From Isochrysis galbana (Eukaryota; Haptophyta; Isochrysidales; Isochrysidaceae), in the NCBI GenBank assembly GCA_018136815.1, contig CM030944.1, positions 806,456-870,455 of the forward strand: a DNA stretch of 64,000 bases, read 5' to 3'. Position numbers and translations under genes: made by a program. Below the pieces are notes generated by a model that saw only the letters and a program-made list of their open reading frames with translations, had not been told where the DNA came from and did no database searches. Shown here one piece after another: positions 1-9,707 of the stretch. How positions within the stretch are numbered: position 1 is the stretch's first letter; each line of letters begins with the position of its first letter.

Positions 1-115
1 GCTATACCTTACTGATGTAGTTGTCTGTTGGTTGATTGCATTAAGTTATCGTGTGCGCAACTATAATAGTAAAACAACTGAGCGTTGGTACCACTATTCC
101 CACTAACCCGGTACT
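1..115. repeat. Dispersed repeat, 'CCCACTAGCCCGGTAC' family, copy 1
   Basis: Positions about 70-115 (AAAACAACTGAGCGTTGG followed by the CCCACTA block) recur in inverse orientation at about 25630-25685 and 27115-27165. The shared core is about 55 bp. In all three places it lies at the edge of other repeats, so it may be the terminus of a larger element. No coding capacity is seen in the core. Confidence 0.6.
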
Positions 116-213
116 ATCACGACACCCCTCAGCGCACTTGCCCACACGCCTTAAAGTGACCACCACACTTCTCTCCTCATCTTCCACCAACAGCGGCGTC
201 CTCGCTCCTCGCC

Positions 214-807
214 ATGGGCCAGTACTTTGTCTTCCTCGCCAAGCGACTCGGTCACCGCACCTACGAGGAGATCCGGAGCCCAGCCCTCAAGTTCTGCGAA
301 CACATACCTAGCGTGCGTGCCTAGCGACGAGGAAAGTCGAAAGTCTTCGACACCATAGACGCAATCGCCGACTACACCCCAAACCCGAATAGGTCTCGCA
401 AGCAGAAAGTGAGAGATAGACTATATTTGCATATTCGAATGCGAATACCCCCGACAGCTTGAAAACTCTCTACATAATAGCTTGGAGATACATAATAAGA
501 GACTTCTACAGAGTAGACTACGAGTAGAATTCGAGTCATACAAATATCACTACATACCAGTCCTAGAATCCACGCTGATAAGGTTCACTACCCTGGTGAG
601 GGGCCTTGCCCCGCTGAACGCCCATCGCCCAATGCGCACTCGCACGGCGGCCCAAGGCAGAAAACCCAAACTCAAAAAACCGGCGGAGCTCGGAGCTCAG
701 CACTCCGCACTCCCATCTTCAAAGAAGATGACAAGGGCGAGCTTAAAATGAACGACAACCTCGGCCTAGTGGCGACAGCACTCGGCCTCGCCGTGAGACT
801 TGCCTGA
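214..807 (+). pseudogene. Broken copy of an unidentified repeated ORF
   Basis: A coding-like stretch begins with an ATG at 214 and ends with a conserved C-terminal segment (about 725-807) reading N-x-L-x-LVA-x-AL, then four residues, then RLA before the stop. The segment at 540-690 (VRGLAP, later QGRKPK) and this C-terminus both recur on the opposite strand at 5092-5345, so this is a repeated family and not a chance ORF. The copy is broken. I cannot assign the family; a mobile-element protein is likely because it is repeated and sits next to other dispersed repeats. Confidence 0.4.
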
Positions 808-2249
808 GGTCAGGGCACACCTCCCTCCCCGAGTAAACCCCTCGCGGAAACAAAATTACCACAAGCGAGAGACAACCCATCAACGACGAAACACCCGCGT
901 CTGTCGCATTCATCCTAGATGATGCGATTTCCAGGCTCTTGTTTCCAGGTCCTTCGCCGTGAGGCCACACGGTGAAGCTCAGGTACATCTAGGTTGGTAG
1001 GATTCGTCCCTAGCGACCTAGAATTCGGGTTCTCGTTTCGTTCCTTCTAGCCTGTTTGTCAGGTCTAGATTCCAGGTTTCCTCCTTTCGGGCAATCTTGA
1101 CCCAATGGAGCCAGGTCGCCTGTTGCTTGCCGTGTGCTTGTCTCAGGCTCTCGGGTTACCTTGTGAAGGCTTGTTTAGCTTCTTGCAAGGCTTGTCGTTT
1201 CTGGTTGGGTTCCGGTTCTTTCTTGGGACTTGCGCTAACTTTCGTTGTCGTCCAGGCCTGTTCTTCGCAGGTTCTGCTTGGCCTGGTTAGGGATTCGTTG
1301 CCTTCCCGCGTTTGGCGTTCGCGTTGGCGTTCGGAAATTTCCTCTCACATTCCCTAGGTCCGCTACCCTTGGCTTGTAGGTCCTTGCTTCTTTCTTCTCG
1401 GTCAAGGTTTTGGCGAGCGAGTCGGTTGCTCTATCCGCTCGAGATTTGAGGTTTAATTTGCCATCTCCCCTTGGAGATCAATGTAGGTTCGCTTCTTAGG
1501 TGAGGGAATCTTTCCCCTTGATGCAAGTTACATGCAAGCCCTTGGCCCCTTTCTTTGGTGTTTCTTCCCCTTGGTTGCTACTCAGGGTTGTTCGTTAGAA
1601 GCGTCTAGAAGGTTCACGCTCAACGGCAAGATTTCTTCCGTCGTGAAGATATCTCGTTGCGATCTATATCCGAAGTGATCGCCGTGGTCGCGCGACATGA
1701 CGCTCCCCTTCGGACTCTCCGCTACGTGGGAAGTTACAACGGAGACACGCTCCGGCCGTCGCTGCGGAGTCTCTCTCTCTCTCGCTCTCTCTCTCCGTCT
1801 CTCGCGACGTGTTTGAGTTATCGGTGATTTGGGGTCGCGGTTGCTTGATAATTTGCTTGGTTTGGGTGAATGGCTCCGGTGTGTTCGTGAGTCGGTGTAT
1901 CCTGTTGTTCTCAGCTTCGTTGTCCGTCGTTGTTCGCTGCGTCGCTGCACTCTAGCAGCCTAGGCTCCCTCCCTGAGGGAAGAGTTCTTTGTAGGTCTAA
2001 CAATCTCTTACTATCCATCACACTAGGGCCGCTAGGAGCGCCTCGCCGCCCCACAGCCTTTCGTTCGCCGTTCGTTCCCCGTCCAGACACCCAAATGGGG
2101 TTGCCCGACCCAGTCCAGAATTTCATTCACCCGACTCCCGGCGGGGAGGAGGGCCAAAGCGCCGCGCTAGCCGCCGGTGCCGCTCGCGACGGAGTGGCTC
2201 AGAGCCCTCCGGCTCCGCTCGACTCGACAGCGTCACAACAATAATCTAA
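808..2249. other. Long intergenic stretch without a supportable gene
   Basis: Between the broken ORF and repeat family A the plus strand is T-rich to about 1560, so the minus strand is A-rich and gives short gapped reading frames with a high Lys/Gln/Glu content. A TC microsatellite lies near 1768-1800. No intact gene, RNA gene or convincing splice pattern was found. A decayed mobile element on the minus strand is possible but not demonstrated. Confidence 0.5.
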
Positions 2250-2470
2250 CGGGCCACCCAAAGGCACAGGAGGAAGGCGAGAACAGACCACTAGGGGCCG
2301 GTGCACCCCGCCCAACTCACCCCCCCCCGCAGCCTGGGCCCCTAAGTAGAGCACGAGGGGAGACGCCGCAAGGCGGGAAGTGAGGGGAGAGGAAGGGAAA
2401 TGGGCGTGGCTATAGCTACAGCTAGTAGTTGACCCCACGGCCACGTGCGAGGCGAGAATATTAAAAGGTT
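2250..2470 (+). repeat. Repeat family A, copy 1
   Basis: This block contains GAACAGACCACTAGGGGCCG, then a C-rich stretch, GCCCCTAAGTAGAGCACGAG, CCGCAAGGCGGGAAG, GGGCGTGGCTA and CGAGGCGAGAATATT before a poly-T. The same order occurs at 4437-4665 (plus), inverted at 4765-4896, and partly at 52258-52365. It is non-coding; a short non-autonomous element is the likeliest origin. Confidence 0.75.
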
Positions 2471-2678
2471 TTTTTAAAGATGTGTGTCACATTCGGCCGG
2501 TCTACATGTGTGCAGTAGACAGAGCAAATTCTTTTGTTTGGTTTGCCCATTGAGGTTGCATGTTGCAAGCGGTTCAAATTAAACCCATAAATTGATCCTC
2601 CGTATGTGCCAACGTCTCCCCTACGCTGATATCATCACGTTTGCATCGATTTTGCGAGTCAAGCGCGCTCGCCCATAC

Positions 2679-3317
2679 TCACTTACTACTGGAGGATTTC
2701 GCGTCGCCAGTTGGTCGAGGTAATTTCAGATCACCGATACGCTCTCGCATGTAGTAGAGCTTGGAGAGCCGAGGTCGTTTCTTAGGCTTTGCGCGGACCT
2801 CGATGCCGAGGACCGTTGGCGAGAAGAGCTGAAACTGGTATTCGACAGGGGTCTCATCAGGCTTGCACAGAAGCCGGAAGCTCGAACCCAGTGCCTTCCT
2901 GTGGATCGCGATGCACAAGCCGACCACTCGTTCAGTGACCTCCGACGATGCAGCATCTTGTGGCCGGTATTCTACTTCCAGGATGTCACCACGGTCAAAG
3001 TTCTTGAAGTCACGCCACGGCTCGCGCTGCTGCATCGCGGCCACCTCTCTCCGCTCTATCTCGGCAACGATGAAGCGGCTCCGCTTGGGCGCCGCCTTGT
3101 CCATGCGCTTCTCGCGGTTGCGCATCGAAGCTGGATCTCCTTCTCGTAGTGTGTAGTATGCGCCGAGCCATGGGCTAGGCTTGGCGTAAGGGTTAGCGAG
3201 CGGATTGGCGAGCGGTGTGTCGAGGGGTGTAGCCGTATTGCTCACTCCCCGCCCCAAGCCTGCTCGGAGCGTGAGCGCGGCGCGGCGTACCGCCGTCGAG
3301 AGCAGCGAGGAGCGCAT
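2679..3317 (-). CDS. MRPL19: Mitochondrial large-subunit ribosomal protein bL19m
   Basis: This 212-residue protein has an Arg/Ala-rich, acid-poor N-terminus (first about 25 residues) typical of a mitochondrial presequence. The bL19 core follows: a fold starting near F-x-x-GDILEVEY, then conserved VVGLCIAIHRKALGSSFRLL, and a C-terminal R-x-K-x-RPRLSKLYYMRER that matches the family's K-x-R-x-x-LYYLR signature. bL19 sits at the subunit interface of the mitoribosome. The ATG at 3317 is the only sensible start. The end is Ser-rich and finishes SSSK; the last codons overlap a perfect GTAAGT donor sequence (minus strand, about 2683), so a further 3' exon is conceivable although the core is complete. 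The gene stands alone with repeats on both sides. Confidence 0.9.
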   Translation of the reverse strand: MRSSLLSTAVRRAALTLRAGLGRGVSNTATPLDTPLANPLANPYAKPSPWLGAYYTLREGDPASMRNREKRMDKAAPKRSRFIVAEIERREVAAMQQREPWRDFKNFDRGDILEVEYRPQDAASSEVTERVVGLCIAIHRKALGSSFRLLCKPDETPVEYQFQLFSPTVLGIEVRAKPKKRPRLSKLYYMRERIGDLKLPRPTGDAKSSSSK

Positions 3318-3838
3318 GCGGCGCGGCGAGGGATCGCAGCTATGTCAGGCCTCGCCCCCTGCCAGTATCATCTGGCGATGAAGCACTTTGGATGTTGCTA
3401 TTTATGGTGCAGCCTGCCTTTACCCTTGTATTAGTATATGCCTAGATAAGTGGTTTTCATCCGGTGCTTGCCTATCGGCTGGGGCACTCTGGGAGGGAAT
3501 TTTTCTTGGCTGGGAGGCCTTGACAGAGGCAGACTAAAATCCCCTAAACAGGATAGCATCTGAAGATGATCTTACAATGCAATTTATATGGTGCGAAAAC
3601 GGCCTAGTTGCTAGTTGCTAGTTGGGCTGTAAGTACTGATATTAGTACTGATGCGTTAGTATAAGCTCCCCAGGAGCTGATATACTGATGTTAGTGCCTA
3701 GGCTGCCAATTCAAAAATATAAAACTGAAAACAAAACTCCGGAGCGGGAACGAGCCCCCGCGAACAAGCGCAGAGGCGCGCCCGCCCGCTCCCTCCCTCC
3801 CCCCTATCTCTCTTGCTAGCTGCCCACCCCCCACCACC
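3318..3838. other. Upstream region of bL19m, no gene seen
   Basis: The stretch is moderately AT-rich with short direct repeats of a CTGATATTAGTACTGATG type around 3630-3700, which also appear near 5415-5450. No reading frame or RNA gene is supportable. Confidence 0.5.
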
Positions 3839-3865
3839 TTGGCCTCTTGGCCTCTTCACATGCAC

Positions 3866-3912
3866 CTGCAACTAAGTTTATACTTAGACGCGATGGAGCG
3901 CGCCGCCGCGAC
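3866..3912 (+). repeat. Repeat family E (AACTAAGTTTATACTTAG / ATGGAGCGCGC), copy 1
   Basis: The block reads AACTAAGTTTATACTTAG, then CGATGGAGCGCGCCGCCG and CGACTCCCCTC. Related copies are at 19330-19375, 24590-24690, 33004-33060 and 44315-44345, and inverted at 49860-49900. The common feature is an AT-rich start followed by (A/C)GAT-x-GGGTCATGGAGCGCGC. It is non-coding and looks like one end of a short element. Confidence 0.6.
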
Positions 3913-4084
3913 TCCCCTCTCCTTCGGGCCCCCCGCCGAGGGCGGCCCCCCCGCCCACATGGACCTGTCGGCCTGTCGCCTGTCGCTGGCAAAGCGGCCC
4001 GCGTTCGCCCTCAGAGGCCGAACAGGTGCGCGCGACCCCGATCGCGCCACACGGCCCGTGGCCTCGGCCACACCATGCACAACA

Positions 4085-4350
4085 GCCATGCTGGCCCCCC
4101 TCTCCACGATCCCGATAAAAACACTCGACGGGCAGCCTGATGGGCAACCCGGCACTCCGACTTTTTGGAGAGAGGCCATCGCGAACTTCAGGGACCTAGA
4201 CATGCAACCCTCGTTCCTCACGCGCGAGGGCGCGCTCTCGCAGCCCTTGTGGCACAACCCGCACTTCCCTCCTCCAGCGATTCGTGCATCGTGGGCACGA
4301 ATGTGGGAGACCCTGCACGCCAACGTAGTGCACACGTATTCAAAGACGAC
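4085..4350 (+). mobile_element. Possible 3' coding scrap of a non-LTR retrotransposon
   Basis: An open frame here gives a protein with FWREAIANFRDL, a basic/acidic stretch, then ALSQPLWHNPHF and a W-x-R-M-W segment. This resembles the C-terminal region after the reverse transcriptase in some protist LINEs, where a 'QPLWxNP' motif is followed by a tryptophan-rich repeat. No reverse transcriptase or endonuclease is present upstream, so at best it is a heavily 5'-truncated copy. It is followed directly by repeat family A. Assignment rests on a short motif only. Confidence 0.3.
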
Positions 4351-4436
4351 ACCTTCACGACACCACATCCCAGAAGTGGCGGGCGCCGCGAGCAAAAACG
4401 ACGCAGCAACAACAAACCGCTTACACCAGCACAACG

Positions 4437-4896
4437 AGAAACGGGCCACCTAGAGGCACAAGAGGAAGGCGTGAACAGACCACTAGGGGCCGGTGCACCC
4501 CCGCCCTACCCAACCCCCCCCACAACCTGGCTGGGCCCCTAAGTAGAGCACGAGGGGAGATGCCGCAAGGCGGGAAGCGAGGGAGAGGAAGGGAAATGGG
4601 CGTGGCTACAATAGACAGCTACATAGCACATAGCCGCGCGCGAGGTGAGAATTTTAAAAGGGTTTTTTTTTCACATGCACCTGCCAACTCGTGCTCTCTG
4701 TTTGTTTGCGCTGCCCTCCCCTTTGCGCGCGCCACACGCTGCACGCTTAACACCCCCCAGTAAGTAAAAAAAAACTTCTTAATAATCTCGCCGCGCGCGC
4801 GACCCTGCACAGCCTCCCTGCAGCCACGCCCGCTTTCCTTACCGCCCCTCCACCTGCCTTGCGGCACGTCCCCTTGTGCTCTACCTATAGGGGCTG
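4437..4896. repeat. Repeat family A, two copies in inverted orientation
   Basis: Copy 2 (4437-4665, plus) contains GCCCCTAAGTAGAGCACGAG at about 4535-4555 and ends GAATTTTAAAAGGG plus poly-T. Copy 3 (about 4765-4896, minus) mirrors it, from poly-A through CTCGCCGCGCGC and CTTGCGGCACGTCCCC to GTGCTCTACCTATAGGGG. The two arms of roughly 130 bp are separated by about 100 bp, giving a large hairpin-forming structure. Confidence 0.7.
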
Positions 4897-5091
4897 GGTG
4901 AAGTGGGTTTCCGGTGGCAGACGGTGTGTACCGGTCCCCGACGGCTTATCGCTCTCCTTCCTTCTTCGCCGCCGGGCTACCGGTTTCATTCTAGTCCTTT
5001 TTGCTCCGGGCGCCGGGCGTCTGATGTCCGGTGTGCCTGCTGTGGGTGCCAATCGGGAGAGAAGCTGTCCGCCCCGAGGGTGCGGAAGTTT

Positions 5092-5345
5092 TTAGGCAAG
5101 CCGCTCCACCATGTCGAGCGCTTGTGCTACTAGCTTCAGGTTCACACTCATGATTAGGTTCCCTTTGTTATTAGTCTTGTATACGGGGGTGCTGAGGTCC
5201 CGTGAGGACTTGTATCTTCGGCTTCCTGCCCTGGGAGGACTTGTTTGTGCGCACGGTCCAGGTTCCGTCCGGGGGCCCAAGGCCTCTGACGAGGACCGTG
5301 AACCTGCTCAAGGTTCTTTCGATGACCGGCACGTGGTGGACCCCC
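5092..5345 (-). pseudogene. Second broken copy of the unidentified repeated ORF
   Basis: On the minus strand this stretch encodes ERTLSRFTVLVRGLGPPDG and QGRKPK and, further on, a C-terminus with the spacing N-x-K-LVA-x-AL, four residues, then RLA and a stop. Both parts align with the copy at 540-807. The copy is broken and its 5' part is lost in repeats. It shows the family was protein-coding when it spread. No known family name can be given. Confidence 0.4.
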
Positions 5346-6600
5346 CCAGTAAGTATAAGTATATAAGTATAATAATAGATAATAGCGATACTAGAAGTTG
5401 TAATAGGGGTGTAAGCTGATATTAGTACTGATGTAAGTACTGATGTAAGTAAGTGTAAGCTCAAAACCACCGTAAGCTTACGGACTGACAGCCCAACTAG
5501 GGAAAACGGCGCCGAAATCGAAATCACTACTCACTACAAACTGTTACAAACTACAAAAGTCAAAAGTAAACGGGGCAAATGCGATAGATGATAGATGATC
5601 ATGACTCATGATGGCGGGCAAATGCGCAAATGCAGCCCGAGCCCACCATCATCTCCAACTCAAGAGGCCTGCCCCTTCCCCCCCCTCAACGCGAGGCCCA
5701 AAGTAGTGTACATGGTACATGGGCACATGGGCCGACCCCCCAAAACCGAATAAGAAAAAGGAACGAGGGGGGGAGCGGAAAGGGAAAGGGGGAGTGGAGG
5801 TAGGGGTATAGGCTATGTCAGCGGGAGCGCAGAAAGGCGAGTGTCACTAGTAGCTTAGCGGACACCTTCAGAAGACCTTCAAGAATTTTTTTTAGGTCGG
5901 GGGGGGGGGGGTGGAGGATCGAGGAGGGCAGGTGGCGGGGGTTCCTGGGGAATCCTTGGACACCCAGGAGGGGTGGAATATAGTGGTTGCAAAGCGTGAG
6001 TGGCCGGCCTAACATTGTAGTGCCACACACTTTCAGGGGGCACCCATGCCTGTGCCTGTGCTTCCAATTGCCAATTGCCATCTGGGCCTTGTGGCTTGTG
6101 GCCCACGCGACACGCGACCTTCCCAGACTATGAGTACACAAGACACAAGACACCCGCAGGCCCGCAGGGGAGCACTGGGAATCGCTCGGAGCACTGGGAA
6201 TCGCTCACACCAGAACACAAGTTAGCACGTTAGCACTACTCTACGAGTACCCCTCTACTACATTTCCAGGAAAATGGTGATCCAGTGTCTCCATCCAGTG
6301 ATCCATCCATATGCCATATGATGGGTGAATGTTCACAGGTGCTCGCCCCCCACCTCTTCCCAGCCTTGACACCAGCCCTTTCGTTTTTCTTTTCCCACTG
6401 TTCCCCCCTTTTCCCCTATTTTCCCTCACGCTTCCACACTTTCTTCTTCATCTCCCTTTTCCCTTTGTTCAAGTACTTGAAGTCTTCTTTCATCTCCGTC
6501 CGCCTTGGTGTTCTTCCCGGCCGGGCGCTGATCCAGCATACCTCCTCCTCCCTAGAGTACTCTAAATATACTCAGAGTAAACTAGTAGGAGGTGTGTCCC
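5346..6600. other. Intergenic region, repeats only
   Basis: The stretch holds direct repeats of TGATGTAAGTACTGATG near 5415-5450. Positions 5695-5745 share a sequence (GGTCGGCCCATGTGC ... TTTGGGCCTCGCGTTG on the minus strand) with 47893-47945. A poly-G/poly-T patch lies near 5886-5912. No gene is supportable; the frames on either strand lack a start, conserved motif or consistent codon use. Confidence 0.5.
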
Positions 6601-6852
6601 ATCCCTGTTGCCTTTGCCTCTCGCTCTCTCCTCGCTCTCCCTCTCTCTCTCCCTCTCTCCCCCTCTCTCGCTTTCCCTCCCTCCCTCCCTCCCTCTCTTC
6701 TCTCTCTCTCTCTCTTCTCTCTGCTTCCCCCCCCCCCCCCCGGCCTCCCTCCCCGCCCCATTCCTCTCCTCCCTCCCGCCCGCCCCCCTCTGCCCCTTCT
6801 CTACCCCTTCTCTCCCGGCCTACGCCCCCTTCGCCGGTCTGGCCCTCGCTAT
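6600..6852 (+). promoter_or_regulatory. Pyrimidine-tract leader of the NPSN-type SNARE gene
   Basis: About 200 bp of almost pure C/T sequence (CTCTCTCC runs, then a C15-16 run near 6727) ends just before the ATG at 6853. Similar tracts precede the start codons at 12182, 20904, 60785 and 62190. It is probably the core promoter or 5' UTR. No TATA box is evident. Confidence 0.45.
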
Positions 6853-8677
6853 ATGGCGACCGAGGAGATTGGTTTCATCGATGAAGAGATCGAGGAGCTC
6901 CTCGCCGATCTCGAAGAGAATCTGGGCAAGGCTGTCCGGCTGAGGGATCCGGTCGCCAAGCGAGAGGTGGGCATTGTCTCCCTTCCCCGCTGCTTCTTTC
7001 CCTGCTAGTTACAACGTCTTCACCTTGCGTGGTCCTCCGTCTCAATATTCCGCTGCCACACTTGTCGCGCAGCGCCTACGAGAGCTCGAACAGCGAATCC
7101 AGCGTGCTCGTCAGGCTATCCAGGCGTTCAAGGTCGAGATGCGCGAGTTACCAAGGGAGCTGCTATCGGAGTACGAGGAGGTAGGCTCACGCCTCGCCCT
7201 ATTATGCCTGGTCCATTATTTACCATTTTAAGCCCGAACACAGCTGCGACTTTTTATTGAGATCGCCTTGATCCACATCCGCCTTCATGCACTGCAGAGA
7301 GCACGCAGACACCTCGACAGACTGCAGGCCGTGCAGGCAAACTCTTCGCAGCTGCAGGGCGAAATCGAGGCTTCTGGTCAAGGTGAAGCAACAATTGTTC
7401 TTGCGCTCTTTGCTCCAAAGAGCGGCTGCGCCATTTGCTCTGCACATTTAGCCACCATGCCGTGAGCGTGATCAGCCAAATCAGTCACCCATGCATCTAC
7501 ACATGATGCGCACTCTCCATTCTCGGAGATCTAAACCTTGGTGTTGTTCCTGTGACCCTCGCTGTCACAACCTCGTCCATCCCATGTCCTGTGCATACTG
7601 CACAGGGGGACACGATGTTGATGACATGAGTACCTCGGAGATTATTCAAGTGGCACACAAGACGCAAGCGCGCTCAGTCGCATCCGTGTCGCGCATGAAG
7701 GCTCAGGTGCGAGCTGTGGCCTTGCATCAACACCCCACGCTTGACTCGGTGTGTCGTGTGGTCGCGCCTGGTGCATTGCAAGCAATGGCTTCAAGTGCTA
7801 GTTGTACCAAGGTCTTCCGCTGTAATCAAACCCCTTCTTAGGTTGCAGAGACACGTGAGCTGGCGAATGCGACGGCAGCCAAGCTTCGATCTCAAACCGA
7901 ACAAATGCAAAGCATCAATGAGGACGTGACTCAGGTAAAAATGGCTGACTCGCATTTGCTGATACACCCGTGGGTCACGCTCCACTCAGTGTTTTCTTAC
8001 GATATAAGCCACGTGAAGGAGATGCGGAGAGAGCAAATTTTGAGCGAGGATGGAGATAACATGATCTCCACATATTGGTGCATTCTGCTCCTCTTTGGGC
8101 GCTCATGCAAAGCTCCTCCTCTACCATGTTGCATTCCATTTTCTTGCGCAGGTGCGCCAAAACTTGCACCGCGCCGATCGTCTTCTTGTGGCGTTCATGC
8201 GAAAGATGGCCACCGACCGAATCATCATGGGGTTTGTCTGTCTCATTTTCATCGCACTCATCGGTATGTTCCCAATGCCCCATAGCGCCTATACTTCACA
8301 CGCTGGAGCTATTTGATCACACTCACGACGAGTTTGACGGGAATACCTGGATTGCCTGGTTTTGAGCGAAGACGGTGTCTTGGCATGACCGTAGAGTAAC
8401 CTTGGGAGCAGTATTGCACTTGCGCGTGTGTGGCTAATTCGACATGGCAGCCCATCCCACTCACGGCCTCACGATGGCCGCGTTTGAAGCCTCACAACTT
8501 CTCGCCCATGGTACCGTAGTGATGGTTGTCGTTCTAGCTGTCGTCCCGCGGGTCACATCCAACGGTGGCGGTGGAACGGCACCTCCGCCAACAGAGCTCG
8601 TCGACCCAACTGCAGAGGGCCGGAGGCGATTGGCGGTCAGAAGACGGGATGTGGACCGTAAACTTTTATTTGAGTGA
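6853..8677 (+). CDS. NPSN: Qb-SNARE, NPSN (novel plant SNARE) type, seven exons
   Basis: Proposed exons are 6853-6966, 7073-7180, 7262-7382, 7606-7706, 7842-7934, 8152-8263 and 8520-8677. All junctions are GT-AG, phases match throughout, and the product is 268 residues, close to the usual NPSN length of about 265. The N-terminal helical part (exons 1-3) is followed by the SNARE motif in exons 5-6. Its LRSQTEQMQSI matches the NPSN zero-layer segment 'LKAQTEQMSRV', with the glutamine expected of a Q-SNARE. The tail anchor (about residues 203-225) starts TDRIIMGFVCLIFIALI and is completed across the last intron by VMVVVLAVV, then a short lumenal tail. NPSN proteins act in membrane fusion at the cell plate or plasma membrane in plants and occur widely in protists. 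The start of exon 3 could instead be 7298, also in frame. Confidence 0.82.
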
Positions 8678-9403
8678 GTGCTTGATCTGCTTTGGTATGA
8701 GAGATGTGCTCTGGCTCTAGAGCTAGAGTGCCACCAATCATTGGCTCGCTATAGATCCATGGGAAAAACAAGGTAGCCAACTTTGCTTTCCTCATATTTT
8801 TGATACCATGGTCCAAGATACTGGCTCCAACACTATAACTACAACAGCGCCGGGCGCTGGATTGTCAGAGCAAGGTTGATATCTCCTACAACCAAACCTG
8901 AGGTCGCAGCCTCTTTGAGATCACCTGCGAGGGCGCGCTGGCAGCTAGCGCGCAACGATGTTCTTGCGGGGAGCTCATGGAGCTTTCCTCGGGACCCAGG
9001 TTGCGATGTGACTACGGGCGCATTGCGAATTGCGAACACGGCACAAAGCGCACCCGTTGCTGTTGCTGCCTCTGCTGCACTTCGGCCACACCCAAGCATG
9101 GAGGCATGGAGACGGCCCCAACCATGCCAGTGTGCCGGTGCCTCGCGCATCCACCGTGAACGTTATCAACCACTTGCGGTACACCGCCAATGACGCAGCC
9201 TTGATTGACCAAGCTGCAAGCAAGCTGAGGGAGGCGGGCGAGACATATGTGCAGGACCACATTGGCAAGGAATAAGGCGCACTGTACCTGATCCGTCTGA
9301 CTGACCTATGCCGGCGAAGGTGAGCTGCGAGTTGGCCTCGCCACGTTGGCTGACGTCACGGCTGGCATTGCCGACGATGATACCGTCGAGGTGGCTTATT
9401 GGC
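8678..9403. other. Intergenic region with one TIR-like end
   Basis: Positions about 8889-8917 (AACCAAACCTGAGGTCGCAG then CCTCTTTG) resemble the element ends at 25322, 26856 and 27078-27110. The plus strand from 9121 to 9275 can encode about 50 residues (ending YVQDHIGKE) that look protein-like, but no start, intron or homologue can be given. No other gene is seen. Confidence 0.4.
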
Positions 9404-9707
9404 TTATTGGTCGCTTGATTCACCCGTAAGAAAAAGGCGCATGGATGGCCCACGCAGGCCGTTGCCTTCGCAAGCAGGTCTGCATCGGAGGCCACGATCT
9501 ACATCGTCGTCCATTGGTGTGCGGTAAATGCGCTGGAAGAACCGATGCGCTAGATCGCCTCCGTGGTTGACTAGGTCGAGCTCCGGCTTGTTGAGGATGA
9601 TGCTCCCTAAGCCATACTTCTTGGCCTTGTTGTGGGCGGCGCGGGCCCGCAACATCTCGCGAATCTTCAAAGAGATGTCATGCCTGTTGCAAGGCTCGTG
9701 CGTGTCT

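Noticed and set aside
700-1950. Minus-strand Lys/Gln-rich frames suggesting a gag-like retroelement remnant
   Set aside because: No protease, reverse transcriptase, integrase or terminal repeats were recognised; the resemblance is compositional only.
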